Assembly (NCBI GenBank): GCA_937923795.1
Contig: CALDWI010000057.1
Location: 1 to 45,473, forward strand
Source: an uncultured Collinsella sp.
GTDB lineage: Bacteria > Actinomycetota > Coriobacteriia > Coriobacteriales > Coriobacteriaceae
DNA length: 45,473 bases
Reading direction: 5' to 3'
Below are positions 43,692-45,473 of the stretch, piece after piece. The first letter of the stretch is position 1. Each line of letters opens with the position of its first letter. Made by a program: the position numbers and the translations under genes. The notes under the pieces were generated by a model. It saw only the letters and a program-made list of their open reading frames with translations. It had not been told where the DNA came from and searched no databases.

Positions 43692-44375
43692 CTATTCGCC
43701 CTCCTCAACAACCTCGAGCGAATAGCCCTGGTTGCGCGATGCACGGATGGCCACGTTGGCACCAAGCGCCGTCAGCTTTTTGCGCAGGTACGAGATATAG
43801 ACCCACACCACGTTAGCGCCTTCGGGCGCGTCCTCACCCCAAACTTCGAGCATCAAACGCTCGGTGGGCATGCGCGTGCCGGCGTTGCGCATAAAGAGCT
43901 CCATAAGCTGAAACTCTCGATTGGCCAGGTGCTCCTCGCCCAAAGGGCCCACGAGTGTGCACGATGCCGTGTCGAGGCGCACGTTGCCCACGCTGAGCGT
44001 CGTGGCGTCAATTGCCGTCGCGGCACGCGTCATGGCGCGAATGCGTGCGAGCAGCTCCTTGGCGGCGAACGGCTTGGTCAGGTAGTCGTTGGCACCGGCA
44101 TCCAGGCCCTCGACCTTATCGGACACCTCGCTTTTTGCCGTGAGCATGATGATGGGCAGTCGCTTACCGGCGGCGCGTGTGCGCTTGAGTACCTCGATAC
44201 CGTCCATGCCGGGCATCATGATGTCCAGAATTGCGGCGTCATAGTCGTTGGCGAGCAGATACTCGAGCGCCGTCAGACCATCGAGCGCGGTATCGACCTC
44301 GTAGTCGCTATGTTGAAGAATCGCGGTAAGGGCGCGGGAGAGGCCGGGTTCGTCCTCGGCAAGCATCAGCTTCAT
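43692..44375 (-). CDS. OmpR-family response regulator
   Basis: The 227-residue cytoplasmic regulator has a receiver domain (MKLMLAEDEPGLSRALTAIL; phosphoacceptor Asp51 in AILDIMMPGMDG; Lys in LTKPF). A C-terminal winged helix follows (LANREFQLMELFMRNAGTRM, VWVYISYLRKKLTALG, IRASRNQGYSLEV). It is the first gene of a unit with the kinase and the ABC exporter, and probably controls that unit. Direct repeats just upstream of its promoter are plausible binding sites. The start has AAAGGAA six bases upstream. Confidence 0.95.
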   Translation of the reverse strand: MKLMLAEDEPGLSRALTAILQHSDYEVDTALDGLTALEYLLANDYDAAILDIMMPGMDGIEVLKRTRAAGKRLPIIMLTAKSEVSDKVEGLDAGANDYLTKPFAAKELLARIRAMTRAATAIDATTLSVGNVRLDTASCTLVGPLGEEHLANREFQLMELFMRNAGTRMPTERLMLEVWGEDAPEGANVVWVYISYLRKKLTALGANVAIRASRNQGYSLEVVEEGE

Positions 44376-44407
44376 AGTTGTTCCTTTGGCGCACGGCTAT
44401 ACAGGTT

Positions 44408-44457
44408 TCGATACTGCCGATGATAGCGCACCGTCAACCGCCTTAGCGCAGCCTTAG
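44408..44457 (-). promoter_or_regulatory. Promoter with tandem CTAAGGC repeats for the two-component operon
   Basis: On the minus strand TTGACG (44437-44432) and TATCGA (44413-44408) are 18 bp apart. Immediately upstream of the -35, CTAAGGC occurs twice with an 11-bp step (plus strand GCCTTAG at 44440-44446 and 44451-44457). This is the spacing expected for an OmpR-type dimer. Confidence 0.5.
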
Positions 44458-44603
44458 CCGCTCAACCTGCGCGTTTTTAAATACGCAGGATATGGCTTAG
44501 CCAAACTTAAGGCGCAGATGTCAAACGCTTGTCCGCACGCCGGAGACGATAGAACAGCAACTCACCCTTTCGCGGCACCTTTATCATGCAAAGAGCTCGG
44601 GCA

Positions 44604-45182
44604 CTATTCCTCGTACGCGCCCTCAAGCCGAAGCAGCCACTCCTTGCGGTCAAGCCCGCCGGCATATCCGTTGAGCGAACCATCGGCGGCAACCACGCGA
44701 TGGCACGGCACGATAATCGAAATGGGATTGCGTGCAACCGCAGTCCCCACGGCACGGGGAGACACAACGGGCGCCTCGTTTCCCGGTACACGATGTCGAG
44801 CCGCAACACGCTGGGCGATCTCGCCATACGTAGCGACCTCGCCACGCGGAATAGAAAGCAGCTCGTACCAAACTTCACGCTGAAACGCCGTGCCGATCAT
44901 ATGCAACGGCGGCGTAAACCGAGGTTCCTGCCCTGCAAAATAAGCATTCAGCCAAGCCCAGGAACGCTCAAGCACCGAAGACGCCGCACCATTTGCCGGA
45001 CTCACCGACGACATGCCGCCAGCACCAGAAACTGCATCGGCGCCTTCAACATGTTCGGGATCTTCTTTGAGAAGCGTGGAGCCAAAATGCTCCTGCCCCT
45101 CAAACCAAAGTCCCGTCAGACCGCGGCCATCAGCGGCAAGCAAGATTTCGCCCAAAGGCGAAGCAAACGTCGTCGTGACCAC
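44604..45182 (-). CDS. ogt: Methylated-DNA-protein cysteine methyltransferase
   Basis: The 192-residue suicide DNA-repair protein transfers alkyl groups from O6-alkylguanine to its own cysteine. The active site is IIVPCHRVVAADGSLNGYAG (Cys160), with the helix-turn-helix region GEVATYGEIAQRVA before it and GTAFQREVWYELLSIPRG upstream. Residues about 44-72 (GADAVSGAGG, SSVSPANGAAS) form a Ser/Gly/Ala-rich insertion in the N-terminal domain not usual in the family. The GTG at 45182 is chosen as start for its AAAGGAG six bases upstream. A 51-bp tandem repeat begins about 60 bp further upstream. Confidence 0.93.
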   Translation of the reverse strand: MVTTTFASPLGEILLAADGRGLTGLWFEGQEHFGSTLLKEDPEHVEGADAVSGAGGMSSVSPANGAASSVLERSWAWLNAYFAGQEPRFTPPLHMIGTAFQREVWYELLSIPRGEVATYGEIAQRVAARHRVPGNEAPVVSPRAVGTAVARNPISIIVPCHRVVAADGSLNGYAGGLDRKEWLLRLEGAYEE

Positions 45183-45242
45183 CAGCGGCTCCTTTCAAAA
45201 CTCCGCAACATAATACCGCGAATTGTGCAGACAACCCCAATC

Positions 45243-45473
45243 GACCCCAAAGTCACCCAAGGCAGCAGGCGCGCAGCGCCGCAGCTGCCGCACGACCCCA
45301 AAGTCCCCGCAGGCAGCAGGCGCAACGCGCCGCAGCTGCCGCACGACCCCAAAGTCCCCGCAGGCAGCAGGCGCAACGCGCCGCAGCTGCCGGCCGCGCC
45401 CCACAGTCCCCAAAGGCGGCAGGCGCAACGCGCCGCAGCTGCCGGCCGCGCCCCACAGTCCCCAAAGGCGGCA
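45243..45473. repeat. 51-bp tandem repeat, each unit with a hairpin, continuing past the window end
   Basis: Units start at about 45243, 45294, 45345, 45396 and 45447, an exact 51-bp period. Each holds GGCAGC, GGCGCAACGCGCC and GCAGCTGCC, which fold into a two-tier hairpin, and a linker of the type ACCCCAAAGTCCCC. Units 4 and 5 share variant linkers (GCCCCACAGTCCCC) and differ from units 1-3. All three leftward frames stay open because 51 is a multiple of three, but no start, ribosome binding site or plausible protein is seen. Confidence 0.85.

Noticed and set aside
45253..45465. Leftward repeat protein with 17-residue units (Cys/Gly/Leu-rich)
   Set aside because: All three leftward frames are open merely because the period is a multiple of three. 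There is no start signal, and the unit is explained by its DNA hairpin.

Overview
The window reads as one contiguous piece of a high-GC, Gram-positive-type gut actinobacterial chromosome, most like Collinsella or a close relative in the Coriobacteriia. The lineage call is inference. It rests on the GC-rich codon use, many GTG/TTG starts behind strong purine-rich ribosome binding sites, Tat-like lipoprotein leaders, a very large sortase-type coiled-coil surface protein, and several families of short palindromic intergenic repeats. No rRNA, tRNA, complete IS element, cas gene or prophage was seen.

Layout. 1-7.3 kb: 5' end of a type III pantothenate kinase gene (leftward), a divergent OPT-family transporter, a 1150-aa CAP-domain coiled-coil surface protein (leftward), and a DUF389 membrane protein carrying an EF-hand-like loop. 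7.3-15.5 kb: a small anchored hypothetical protein, the 3' remnant of an arylsulfotransferase gene, a 3-hydroxyacyl-CoA dehydrogenase, a gene-poor stretch with interleaved inverted repeats, then a TetR-type regulator followed by a 1593-aa double-activase protein of the 2-hydroxyacyl-CoA dehydratase family. 15.5-23.3 kb: a repeat-rich region with a tiny hydrophobic-basic ORF, a HAD phosphatase, a PII protein with an ammonium transporter whose reading frame is broken at an A6 run, a CmpB-like membrane protein coupled to an HD-domain protein, a divergent DXS-like enzyme, and a regular array of six alternating inverted half-sites. 23.3-27.8 kb: a complete polar amino acid ABC importer plus a gamma-glutamyl hydrolase (peptidase C26). 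27.8-31.1 kb: a GGDEF-like/REC/HD-GYP protein with a frameshifted Hpt partner, and an alpha/beta hydrolase. 31.2-38.2 kb: radical SAM protein, methionine aminopeptidase with a SEC-C zinc motif, D-2-hydroxyacid dehydrogenase, M18 aminopeptidase, an exported bile-salt-hydrolase-like Ntn amidase, and a phosphofructokinase. 38.2-45.5 kb: two elaborate inverted-repeat structures, then a leftward operon of response regulator, histidine kinase, ABC ATPase and FtsX-type permease, an O6-methylguanine methyltransferase, and a 51-bp tandem hairpin repeat that runs off the window end.

Functional themes are amino acid and peptide uptake and processing (OPT, ABC importer, C26, M18, MAP), nitrogen sensing (Amt/PII), signalling (HD-GYP, two-component system) and CoA-ester chemistry. 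The most unusual content lies between genes: an alternating-orientation repeat array with a 40-bp pitch (22911-23129), a possible small toxin-like ORF with an occluded ribosome binding site (15721-15860), a poly-G tract that could switch the surface protein, and at least two families of dispersed palindromes, one of which sits exactly on stop codons.
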